Assembly (NCBI RefSeq): GCF_022758885.1
Contig: NZ_JALEBH010000002.1
Location: forward strand, 1,069,501 to 1,133,500
Reading direction: 5' to 3'
Origin: Sphingobium sp. BYY-5
Lineage (GTDB): Bacteria; Pseudomonadota; Alphaproteobacteria; Sphingomonadales; Sphingomonadaceae
DNA length: 64,000 nucleotides
Part shown: piece by piece, positions 17,790-25,151 of the stretch
Layout: each line of letters starts with the position of its first letter
Numbering within the stretch: position 1 is the stretch's first letter
Notes under the pieces: generated by a model
Database searches by the model: none
What the model was told of the DNA's origin: nothing
Seen by the model: the letters and a program-made list of their open reading frames with translations, nothing else
Translations under genes and position numbers: made by a program

Positions 17790-18034
17790 GCGTCGCGCTT
17801 ACCGTGTGGGGGCAGTTTGCCCAGTACATGATTTACGCAATCCTGGCGGACGAAGCGGGTCAGTTCAGGAAGGCTGGCGACGCGCTTGGCGACCGGGATC
17901 AGCTGTTCTCCGAGCAAGATGCCCGCCAGCCCGACGAGCGCAATAACCGGCGGTGCGGGAGAACGGACACCCATCAGACTGTAGATGATACCGACGATCA
18001 GGCCGGCGCCGAGGGAGAGGATATAGGCTTTCAT
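17786..18034 (-). CDS. XapX (DUF1427) small membrane protein
   Basis: This 82-residue protein has two hydrophobic helices (ILSLGAGLIVGIIYSLMGV and IALVGLAGILLGEQL) with the RSPAPP turn characteristic of XapX-domain proteins. These small proteins are usually found next to amidohydrolase or isochorismatase-like genes; their role is unknown. It overlaps the amidohydrolase start (ATGA) and follows the alpha/beta hydrolase by 24 bp. Confidence 0.88.
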   Translation of the reverse strand: MKAYILSLGAGLIVGIIYSLMGVRSPAPPVIALVGLAGILLGEQLIPVAKRVASLPELTRFVRQDCVNHVLGKLPPHGKRDA

Positions 18035-18058
18035 GTCCGTTCTCCTGCGTTGCCTGGG

Positions 18059-18898
18059 TCAGGCCGGGATGAAAGCGAGAATGTCGGCATTCAGCACGTC
18101 AGCGTTCACTGTAAGCATCCCGTGCGAATAGCCTTCATAGATTTTGAGCGTGGCGTTCGGCAGGATCTCGGCCTGAAGGACACCGGCGTTCTTGTATGGA
18201 ACCACCTGGTCGTCATCGCCGTGCAGGACCAGCGTTGGCACGGTGATCGCCTTGAGGTCGTTCGCCTGGTCGGTTTCGGAGAAGGCCTTGATGCCTTCAT
18301 AATGGGCCAGCGCGGAGCCCATCATGCCCTGCCGCCACCAGTTGTCGATGACTGCCGCCTTCACGTCGGCGCCTTCGCGGTTGAAGCCGTAGAAGGGACC
18401 GGCGGCGACGTCGCGGAAGAACTGCGCGCGGTTAGCGGCGAGGCCGGCGCGCAAACCGTCGAACACGTCCATGGGCAGGCCCCCCGGATAGCGCTCGGTC
18501 TTGAGCATGATCGGCGGCACGGCGCTGACCAGCACTGCCTTGGCGACGCGGCCCTGCGGCTCGCCGAACTGCGCCACATAGCGTGCGACTTCGCCGCCGC
18601 CGGTCGAATGGCCAATGTGGATGGCATTGCGCAGATCGAGATGTTCGACGACCGCGGCAGCGTCAGCGGCATAATGATCCATGTCGTGCCCGAAATCGAC
18701 CTGGGCCGAACGGCCGTGACCGCGGCGGTCATGGGCGACGACGCGATAGCCCTTCGAGAGGAAGAACAGCATCTGCGCGTCCCAGTCGTCGGACGAGAGC
18801 GGCCAGCCGTGGTGGAACATGATCGGTTGGGCATCCTTGCTGCCCCAGTCCTTGTAGAAGATTTGCGTGCCATCGGCAGTGGTGACGAAGCTGGTCAT
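18059..18898 (-). CDS. Alpha/beta hydrolase, non-heme chloroperoxidase type
   Basis: This 279-residue cytoplasmic alpha/beta hydrolase has the nucleophile elbow GHSTGG with S98, the acid in HGDDDQVVP (about 229) and H259 in GYSHG. FHHGWPLSSDDWD near residue 28 supplies the oxyanion hole. This subgroup acts as an esterase and, with acetate and peroxide, as a perhydrolase. Its neighbours suggest it processes the same substrate as the isochorismatase-like enzyme and the amidohydrolase. Confidence 0.92.
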   Translation of the reverse strand: MTSFVTTADGTQIFYKDWGSKDAQPIMFHHGWPLSSDDWDAQMLFFLSKGYRVVAHDRRGHGRSAQVDFGHDMDHYAADAAAVVEHLDLRNAIHIGHSTGGGEVARYVAQFGEPQGRVAKAVLVSAVPPIMLKTERYPGGLPMDVFDGLRAGLAANRAQFFRDVAAGPFYGFNREGADVKAAVIDNWWRQGMMGSALAHYEGIKAFSETDQANDLKAITVPTLVLHGDDDQVVPYKNAGVLQAEILPNATLKIYEGYSHGMLTVNADVLNADILAFIPA

Positions 18899-18982
18899 GG
18901 CGGGATCCTGGATGCTGGATTTTGGGTAAGAATGGCGTCCGGGGCGGAAAGGGACGCCCCCGGACGCCGAAGGGTTGAGAGC

Positions 18983-19642
18983 TTAGTGGGCGCCCTCGGA
19001 AGCGTTGAACATGGTCTTGGCGTAGGTGATGCCCAAGCCATAAGCGCCGCCCCACTTCTTCGCGAAACCGGTGGTCATGTCGTAGGTCTCGGTGCGCGCC
19101 CAGTCGCGCTGCAACTCGAGGAGATACTGGAGCGAGGTCATCGGCTTCGCACCTAGTTGGATCATGCGCTCGACGGCACGCTCATGGGCTTCTTCGGAGA
19201 TGTCGCCGCAGGCGTCGGAGATGAAGTAAACGTCGAAGCCCTGATCGATCGCCGAGGCGACGGGACCGACGATGCAGACCGAGGTCCACAGGCCTGCGAA
19301 GATGATACGCTCTTTGCCGATGCGGTTCACCTCATCGATGACAGCGGCATCTTCCCAAGTGTTCATCGAGGTGCGGTCGAGCAGTGGCTGGTTCGGGAAG
19401 GCGTGAGTAATCTCGCTGAACATCGGGCCGGAAAAGCTGTCGAGGGCGACCGTGGTCAGGATGGTGGAGACGTTGAAGCCAGCAGCGGCGTTGGCGACCA
19501 GCGCGGCATTATTGCGCAGAAGTTCGGTCGAAATCGACTTGGTGGCGAAGGCCATCTGCGACTGGAAGTCGATCATGACGAGGGTGTGATCGTTCGGCGT
19601 GATCAGGGATTTGCCGGGGGTCGGGTTCGCTTTGATGGTCAT
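18983..19642 (-). CDS. YcaC-type cysteine hydrolase (isochorismatase superfamily)
   Basis: This 219-residue hydrolase has the catalytic aspartate D25 (LVMIDFQSQ) and nucleophile C123 (LWTSVCIVGP). The segment RTSMNTWED resembles the YcaC subgroup. The C-terminal LHRDW-like motif appears here as LQRDWAR. ATG 19642 is preferred over 19669 because GGAGACCTAC with a good ribosome-binding site precedes it. It is the first gene of the leftward hydrolase-XapX-amidohydrolase unit, with an 84-bp gap to the next gene. Confidence 0.9.
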   Translation of the reverse strand: MTIKANPTPGKSLITPNDHTLVMIDFQSQMAFATKSISTELLRNNAALVANAAAGFNVSTILTTVALDSFSGPMFSEITHAFPNQPLLDRTSMNTWEDAAVIDEVNRIGKERIIFAGLWTSVCIVGPVASAIDQGFDVYFISDACGDISEEAHERAVERMIQLGAKPMTSLQYLLELQRDWARTETYDMTTGFAKKWGGAYGLGITYAKTMFNASEGAH

Positions 19643-19896
19643 GTAGGTCTCCAATCGAATTTCGTTCACTCGGTTCGTTCCGGTGTGCTTGGAGATCTAG
19701 CGTGGCCCGTTACTGCTGCGCAGCCTGATAAAACATGGCCTATCATTCGATTAATTAGAACAGTGCAGCGAGTCGAAGTTAAGGGGCCACATTCGCGGAT
19801 CTGCGACTGGGCGATCTCCCCGGCAGATCGCAACATTCCAGATTCATCTTGATGCGCTGAAATGGCACGCGATCACACCGCCATCCTAACATAATG

Positions 19897-19988
19897 CACC
19901 CTATGCTCACGAGCTGCCAATAAATGATTAAAATTCAAGATGTTGTGAGTTTTTCTTTTCACCTCTCAGGACACATTTTTGAGTCATT
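19897..19988 (+). repeat. Direct repeat, copy 1 (left flank of toxin-antitoxin pair)
   Basis: The unit reads CACCCTATGCTCACGAGCTG, CCAATAAAT and, later, CTCTCAGGACACATTTTTG. Copy 2 at 20646-20738 matches both outer blocks with a few substitutions, while the middle is less conserved. This copy overlaps the start of the PIN gene and encodes its first 20 or so residues. Confidence 0.8.
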
Positions 19989-20346
19989 TACGCCGAATCG
20001 CGAACTCCCCTACGCTGTATCCGTTGCGCTGGTGTTGGAATATGAGGCTGTGCTCAATCGCGCGGCGATGCGCGAGGCGAGTTGGGCATCGAAGATGGAG
20101 TTGGATCAGGTGCTAGATGCCGTGGTTGGACAGGCGCGGCGGATCATGTCTATCAGGACCAAGCTTCGTCCGACGCTGCGCGATCCGGCCGACGATATGG
20201 TTCTGGAATGCGCGGTCCAAGCCGGGGCAGATGCCATCGTTACTATGAACGTACGGGACTTCACGCCAGCACGAGAATTGTACCGGGTGGATGTCATCAA
20301 GCCAGGTGAGTTATTTTTACGCCTCGAACGAGGAGAGATGAAATGA
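19924..20346 (+). CDS. PIN-domain toxin, N-terminus replaced
   Basis: This 140-residue protein resembles the COG1569 type of PIN ribonuclease toxins: AVSVALVLEYEAVLNR, the ADDMVLECAVQAGADAIVT core with acidic residues, then NVRDF. The normal N-terminus, which begins with a strand and the first catalytic Asp (usually within VLDTNV), is missing. Instead, the first 20 or so residues (MIKIQDVVSFSFHLSGHIF) come from the direct repeat. It is therefore likely inactive or altered. It overlaps the antitoxin gene by 4 bp. Toxin before antitoxin is the reverse of many TA pairs but occurs in this family. Confidence 0.75.
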   Translation: MIKIQDVVSFSFHLSGHIFESFTPNRELPYAVSVALVLEYEAVLNRAAMREASWASKMELDQVLDAVVGQARRIMSIRTKLRPTLRDPADDMVLECAVQAGADAIVTMNVRDFTPARELYRVDVIKPGELFLRLERGEMK

Positions 20347-20591
20347 GTAACTATCCTTTGCGGTTGCCAGATCATGTTATGGCAGCGGCCAAGCATCTAG
20401 CGGAGCTGAACGGCCCGTCGCTTAACCAGTTTCTGTCGTCGCTGATTGCGGAGCGGGTAGGGGAATTGAGGGCAACCGCAGACATTCGGCTCCGTGCCGA
20501 ACGCGCTAATCCGGCTAAGGCGCTTGCAATCCTCGCGCAGGTGCCAGATCGAACTCCGCTTGCCGGTGACGAATTGCCTGGGACGCATTGA
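20343..20591 (+). CDS. Ribbon-helix-helix-type antitoxin (HicB/CopG-like)
   Basis: This 82-residue protein opens with a short strand and helix-turn-helix (YPLRLPDHVMAAAKHLAELN, then GPSLNQFLSSLIAERVGEL), the CopG/Arc-type RHH fold. Such proteins bind the operator as dimers and neutralise the partner toxin through the C-terminal tail. It starts inside the last codons of the PIN gene. With the toxin damaged, it may persist as an orphan DNA-binding antitoxin. Confidence 0.8.
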   Translation: MSNYPLRLPDHVMAAAKHLAELNGPSLNQFLSSLIAERVGELRATADIRLRAERANPAKALAILAQVPDRTPLAGDELPGTH

Positions 20592-20645
20592 AGAAGCGGC
20601 TGCCTCAATAAAGGGGAAGGTAATGCACCCGGCGCACGGGCAATT

Positions 20646-20738
20646 CACCCTACGCTCATGATCTGCCAATAAATAGTGTAAAATCAAGAGTTTATGAGCA
20701 CGGTCCATATTCTCTCAGGGCACATTTTTGCGTGAAAT
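20646..20738 (+). repeat. Direct repeat, copy 2 (right flank of toxin-antitoxin pair)
   Basis: The match to 19897-19988 begins at CACCCTACGCTCATGATCTG and ends with CTCTCAGGGCACATTTTTG. Here it reads as a 13-codon frame (MSTVHILSGHIFA), the same LSGHIF peptide that now begins the PIN toxin, so both copies descend from one upstream sequence. Confidence 0.8.
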
Positions 20739-20771
20739 GTTGCGCTGGTCAAGGGATATTCGCAGCATAGT

Positions 20772-20984
20772 CTAGGGTTCTCTGCGCCGCCCATTCTTCA
20801 CTATCGCATCAGAAATGGCTTTGATGATTTCGGGGAGCCGGTCAATTAGGCGAGGCAACACCCGCCACACGAGGGTCAGCAGCGTGAGCGCGAATAGCCC
20901 ACTGGCGCTCACACCTCCTGTCAACAATGTTGATGCAATTTCCGACATACCGATATTTTCAACCACAGTTGAGTGATAGATCAA
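20772..20984 (-). CDS. Small hypothetical membrane protein
   Basis: Up to 70 residues, with one hydrophobic segment (SGLFALTLLTLVWRVLPRLI) followed by an amphipathic, basic tail (KNGRRREP). An internal ATG (MSEIASTLL) 12 codons in is a good alternative start. I do not recognise a family. It lies just after the direct repeat, in DNA that is A+T-richer than its surroundings. Confidence 0.4.
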   Translation of the reverse strand: MIYHSTVVENIGMSEIASTLLTGGVSASGLFALTLLTLVWRVLPRLIDRLPEIIKAISDAIVKNGRRREP

Positions 20985-21515
20985 GGGCAGTGCGGTTCAA
21001 AAAAATGAAATAAAGCCGTTGACTCAGCAAATCCACGGAAATCATGGAATAATCAAATTATCATTGTCTATCAGTATGTTGTGACTCACTTCATTTCGAA
21101 GTGGCATTAAGTCGCGAGCATTCCGATATCTCGAATGGCTGGCGAACAACTATCCTCACTCAAAGTTTTCATTCAAATTACCGGCGCTATCATTAGGGTG
21201 ACGCAGAGGGATTGAGCAGTTCGGCGGCAAGCGCGACCAATCGACCTCACCCCAAAGCATCGGCGGCGGTGTAGTTCGGCGCGCGTCGGCGGTCGACGCC
21301 CGGCGGCAGCTCTATAGGCGACGCCGATTCGTTATTTTTATCCTGCGCGGGGCGGCCGATTTGAACATGCCCTGTCGTGCCAGAGGGACGCCACCGCCTG
21401 CCGTTCGAGCTAGGCCCGCGTCGCGGTATAATTGGGCGTCGTGCGGAAACTGCCTGCCCCGCTCGGCGTGATGCGGCGACGAGCAGGAGGAGGTGAAGTA
21501 TCGAATCAGTCCCCA
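20985..21515. other. Intergenic stretch without recognisable genes
   Basis: The first 200 bp are A+T-rich with no clear frame. From about 21300 the G+C rises again and a tRNA-like 3' half appears on the minus strand, but it does not fold properly. I see no gene or terminator I would defend. Confidence 0.5.
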
Positions 21516-22973
21516 TTAAGCCGGCCAGACATGCAGGCGGCGGACAGCCCAGATGATCGTCAGTGCGGTGACACTGGCAAGATAAAGCAGGCCGAAGCCG
21601 ATCGCGCGCATGACGGCGCCATGGTCCGGCGCGGGCACGAAGCGGGGCACGTCGTCGTACCGCGTGAAGTTCAGGCGTCCGGGACAGTCGGGGCAGCTTC
21701 GGTGGGGATCGGCGGCGTTGGTGAGCGCGAGAGGCTCGAACCAGCGGCGCAGGCGCTCGTCATAGGCGTCGGCCGCCGCAACGAAAGCAAGCTGGTGCCG
21801 CACGTCATTGCCGGCGGCGGCCTGCAGCGTGCCGTCCAGCATCATCGCCGGTGACATGAGGCGCTGCCAGTCGGTCGCACCCGCAACTGCAAGATCGCGC
21901 GCGACGAAAGTTTCGCGATCCGATTTGAGCGCGTCGCGATAGAATGCGTCGCGGGCGAAGCGCTTCACCTCAGGGCTTTTCAGCATCTCGGTCGAGCGGC
22001 TCTCATCGTGTGGAAAGCGGCCAAGCCATGCGGCGTGAACCGCCGTCTCGTCGCGGTAAAAGGCGTCCATCGCCGCCCGGCTGCGGTCGATATAGGCGAT
22101 ACGCGACGGCGCCGGCAGCGCGGTTCTGACGGCAAGCGCGGCGATAGTCGGCGCCAACACGGTCAGCACCGCCCATCCGAGCACCAGCATGACCACCGAA
22201 CCGACCGTCCCACGCCAGAAGCTCGCGGCCAATAGGGTCAGCGCCACCCAGAACAGCACCCACATCGCAACCAGCAGCGCCACGCCCAGAATCACCAATG
22301 AGCCCAGCGAGCCCGCGATCAGCAGCGCGAGCAGCATTCCGCCGACAATGGCGACCAGCGAAACTATCGCCAGCGCGCTCGCCTTGGCAAGCGCGACCCT
22401 ACGCAGCGTTACAGGCTGCGCGGCGATCATCCTAAGCACGCCCGAGTCCTGCTCGCCAGTGAGCCGGCTCGCGCCGATCGCGATCAGTCCGAGCGGCACC
22501 AGGTAGATCAGGACGAAAGCGAGATCGAAGCTGCCGAGATCGAGCGCGTGCAGGTTTCCGAGATCGAAGGCGGTATCTGGAAATATCTTGTTGAAATCGA
22601 TGCGGATATGGGAGGGCTGGAGATCCGCCTGACCGGTCGCCAGTCCCGCAAGCGGCAGCGGCGGCTTCACCGCATGCGTCACTAGGAAATAGTTCATGTA
22701 GCCGAATGCGTCAGTTGGATCGCGATGATACTCGATCCGCAGCGGCGAAGGTTTGGCGTAGCGCGCGGCGGCTGATTTGGCGGCACTGATCGCTTCGGTC
22801 TGCTCGGTGGCGATCGTGGCAAGCGCCGCGTGGGTCCGCTTCACCTGTTCGGCGCCGACCAGCGCTGCCGCGAGCATTGCAGCGAACAGTGCAGCGTACA
22901 CGGCGACCGCGAGCGGCTGGCGGACCAGCGCCATGACCTCGATGGCGAAGAGGCGGCGGATCATGCCGGTCAT
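21516..22973 (-). CDS. ABC exporter permease, DUF3526 type (second permease)
   Basis: This 485-residue membrane protein has a transmembrane helix near the N-terminus (ALVRQPLAVAVYAALFAAML), a 130-residue extracytoplasmic domain, then a cluster of five helices (FDLAFVLIYLVPLGLIAIGA onward) and a second soluble domain before a last helix. This is the ABC-2/DUF3526 permease layout. ATG 22973 overlaps the previous gene's stop as ATGA. CPDCPG near the C-terminus is a possible metal or disulfide site. It is the last gene of a receptor-ATPase-permease-permease unit. Confidence 0.85.
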   Translation of the reverse strand: MTGMIRRLFAIEVMALVRQPLAVAVYAALFAAMLAAALVGAEQVKRTHAALATIATEQTEAISAAKSAAARYAKPSPLRIEYHRDPTDAFGYMNYFLVTHAVKPPLPLAGLATGQADLQPSHIRIDFNKIFPDTAFDLGNLHALDLGSFDLAFVLIYLVPLGLIAIGASRLTGEQDSGVLRMIAAQPVTLRRVALAKASALAIVSLVAIVGGMLLALLIAGSLGSLVILGVALLVAMWVLFWVALTLLAASFWRGTVGSVVMLVLGWAVLTVLAPTIAALAVRTALPAPSRIAYIDRSRAAMDAFYRDETAVHAAWLGRFPHDESRSTEMLKSPEVKRFARDAFYRDALKSDRETFVARDLAVAGATDWQRLMSPAMMLDGTLQAAAGNDVRHQLAFVAAADAYDERLRRWFEPLALTNAADPHRSCPDCPGRLNFTRYDDVPRFVPAPDHGAVMRAIGFGLLYLASVTALTIIWAVRRLHVWPA

Positions 22974-24373
22974 GGCCGCACCCTTCGCGCGGCACGGTGG
23001 CCGATGGCAACACCGGCCAATAGCCAAAGCACTAGCAGCGCGACCGGCAGGAGTGCCTCCCTCACGGCAGAGCCCAATGGCGCCGGGCGATAGGCGAACG
23101 GGGGTAGTTTGGCCCAAACGTCGCGCCCGGCCAGATAAGGGTGCTCCGCACTCCCCGGATGCGCGGCCAGGTTCAGGTTCATGGTGTCGGAAAGCCGGCG
23201 CCGATAGGCTTCGGCGGCGCGTAGGAAATCGGCGTGGCGGCGAAGGCCGCTGCCTGCCAGCCCCTCGGACAGCGTCTGCAAGGCGATCGCCGGAGAGAAC
23301 AGCCCGCTCAGCCGGGCGAGCCGTTCCTGGCGGTCGAGCGCTGCCTCGAATCGGCCAAGCTCGCGATCGAATACCCCATAGTCGTGCTGTTCGCGATCAT
23401 GCATCATCGTCCCACGCAGATCGACCGGCAAGGCGCGCGCGTCCTCGACCCCATAGCGTGCGAGGATCGCATCCTGGCGCTGCTGGTGAAGGTCGGCGCG
23501 GTTGTAGCGCTTGATCTCGGTCTCGATACGCGCCTGCGTCTCGGCATAGATCGGCGTGGGGGCGAAAATCTCCACCGCGCTCGCGGCGAGGCGGGGCGCC
23601 ACCATGCACAGCAGCACCCAGACGAACAGCGAGGCCGCCAGCGCCGCCCGCGCTGTTCGCGCGATCAGTGACGCGGCGGTCGCGATCAGCAGGAACATCG
23701 CGGCATAGCCGATCTGCGCAACCGTCCAGAGCAGCAATCGTGGCCAGGACTGCCACTCGGCAGCCGCCGGCACGAACAGATTGGCGAGCGTGCCGAGCAG
23801 CAGCGCGGGGATGCCGACGATCGCCGCGACCGCCACGAGCAACGCGCCCAAGCGCGCGATCAGAAGGTTCGCCGGCACCGCGCCATTCCCCAGCGCCAGC
23901 CGCAAGGTGCCGCGCTCCCGGTCCGCCGCGAACGCCGTGAAGCCGAGCAGGATGACCGCGAGGGGGACGAACAGCCGTATTACGCCGGCGGTCGAAGCCA
24001 CGGCTCCGCGGGAGGTCGCCGGTTCATCCTGAACGGACCGGAAGATCGCGTCGTTCCGGCGATGCGCCTCGATGCGGATCATCCGGCCCAGATAGGGATT
24101 GAGACCCGGCTCGATCGCGGCGAGCGGCGGCGTCGGCTTGAATACCCAGATGCCGTAATGCGCCGCCGAGTGCGGGTTTTTGGGGTCCTGTGACAGCCAT
24201 CGTTCGCGCTCTACGATGGAGAGACTGGCGGCATCCTGCGCGGTTCGGCGGACCTCGCCCAATCTCAGCACGAAGCTGGCCGACATTAGGCCGATCAGGA
24301 TCACGGCAATCCAGCGCAGGCGCCGGTCCCGTGCGAGCAAGCCCAGTTCGAGCTGCAGCAATCGCGCGATCAT
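22970..24373 (-). CDS. ABC exporter permease, DUF3526 type (first permease)
   Basis: This 467-residue paralogue of the next gene has a first helix at RLRWIAVILIGLMSASF, an extracytoplasmic domain, a block of helices from about residue 130 (VIRLFVPLAVILLGFTAFA followed by the DRERGTLR loop, a typical ABC-2 signature), a second soluble domain and a final helix. It is translationally coupled on both sides (4-bp overlaps). Together the two permeases should form a heterodimeric channel with the ATPase upstream. The substrate is unknown. Confidence 0.85.
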   Translation of the reverse strand: MIARLLQLELGLLARDRRLRWIAVILIGLMSASFVLRLGEVRRTAQDAASLSIVERERWLSQDPKNPHSAAHYGIWVFKPTPPLAAIEPGLNPYLGRMIRIEAHRRNDAIFRSVQDEPATSRGAVASTAGVIRLFVPLAVILLGFTAFAADRERGTLRLALGNGAVPANLLIARLGALLVAVAAIVGIPALLLGTLANLFVPAAAEWQSWPRLLLWTVAQIGYAAMFLLIATAASLIARTARAALAASLFVWVLLCMVAPRLAASAVEIFAPTPIYAETQARIETEIKRYNRADLHQQRQDAILARYGVEDARALPVDLRGTMMHDREQHDYGVFDRELGRFEAALDRQERLARLSGLFSPAIALQTLSEGLAGSGLRRHADFLRAAEAYRRRLSDTMNLNLAAHPGSAEHPYLAGRDVWAKLPPFAYRPAPLGSAVREALLPVALLVLWLLAGVAIGHRAARRVRP

Positions 24374-25143
24374 ACCGCCAGACGCTCCATGTAGAGCTGT
24401 TCAAGATCAACATGATCGAGGCGCTTCGGATCGACCTCCTCGGCAATGCGACCGTGGTGAAGGATGCCGACGCGATCGGCGACCTCGTTCAGGCGGTAGA
24501 GATCGTGCGTCGCCATCATCACCGCAGTGCCCTGCGCGGCGGTATTGCGCACTATGCGCGAGAATTCGGCGGACGCCGCCGGATCGAGGCCAGATGTCGG
24601 CTCGTCGAGCAGCAGCAGCCGTGCCGCGCGTGCCACCGCGATAGCAATACCAACCTTCTGGCGCATCCCTTTGGAATAGCTTCCCGCCTTGCGCAGTTGT
24701 GCCTCGGCGGCGAGTCCGGCATCGTCCAGCAGTGCCGCACAACGTTTGTGGTCGAGCGCCAGACCGGCAAGGGTCGTGAAGTAGCGAAGGTTCTCGATCC
24801 CTGACATCGCGGGATAGAGCGCGACCTGTTCTGGGATATAGGCAACGTGCCGACGCGCGGCGATCGGATCGGCGCCAGCATCCACGCCCGCCACCTGGAC
24901 CATGCCTTCGTCGGCGCCAAGGAAGCCGAGGATCAGGTTGATCGTGGTGGTCTTGCCCGCGCCGTTGGGGCCAAGCAGCGCGAAGACTTCGCCGGGAGCG
25001 ATCGAAAGGTCGATGCCGTCGAGTGCGACCTTGTCGCCGAAGCGCTTGTGTACGCCGGTCAGGGACAGGACCGGCGCCTGCCGACCGAAGGGATCATCGT
25101 CTTGGTGGAACATGGGCGGATATCCTTGGGAAATGTCTGGCAT
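24370..25143 (-). CDS. ABC transporter ATP-binding protein
   Basis: This 257-residue ATPase has Walker A GPNGAGKTTT, a signature-like SYSKGMRQKVGIA, Walker B LLLLDEPTSGLD and the switch histidine in MATHD. It is of the ABC-2 exporter class that pairs with DUF3526 permeases. The start is 8 bp after the TonB receptor stop; a second ATG 10 codons in (MFHQDDD) is possible. Its close coupling to an outer-membrane receptor is notable because exporter-type ABC systems normally do not need one. Confidence 0.93.
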   Translation of the reverse strand: MPDISQGYPPMFHQDDDPFGRQAPVLSLTGVHKRFGDKVALDGIDLSIAPGEVFALLGPNGAGKTTTINLILGFLGADEGMVQVAGVDAGADPIAARRHVAYIPEQVALYPAMSGIENLRYFTTLAGLALDHKRCAALLDDAGLAAEAQLRKAGSYSKGMRQKVGIAIAVARAARLLLLDEPTSGLDPAASAEFSRIVRNTAAQGTAVMMATHDLYRLNEVADRVGILHHGRIAEEVDPKRLDHVDLEQLYMERLAV

Positions 25144-25151
25144 CGCGCGGC

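Noticed and set aside
17804..19156. 450-codon open frame on the plus strand
   Set aside because: It lies antisense to XapX and the alpha/beta hydrolase, has no recognisable domain and the composition of a mirror frame in high-G+C DNA.
21336..21425. tRNA-like sequence on the minus strand (TTCAAATC loop and GCCCCGC 3' arm)
   Set aside because: The acceptor arm pairs only 6 of 7, the T-stem is mostly mismatched and no D-arm or anticodon stem forms. At best a decayed tRNA fragment.
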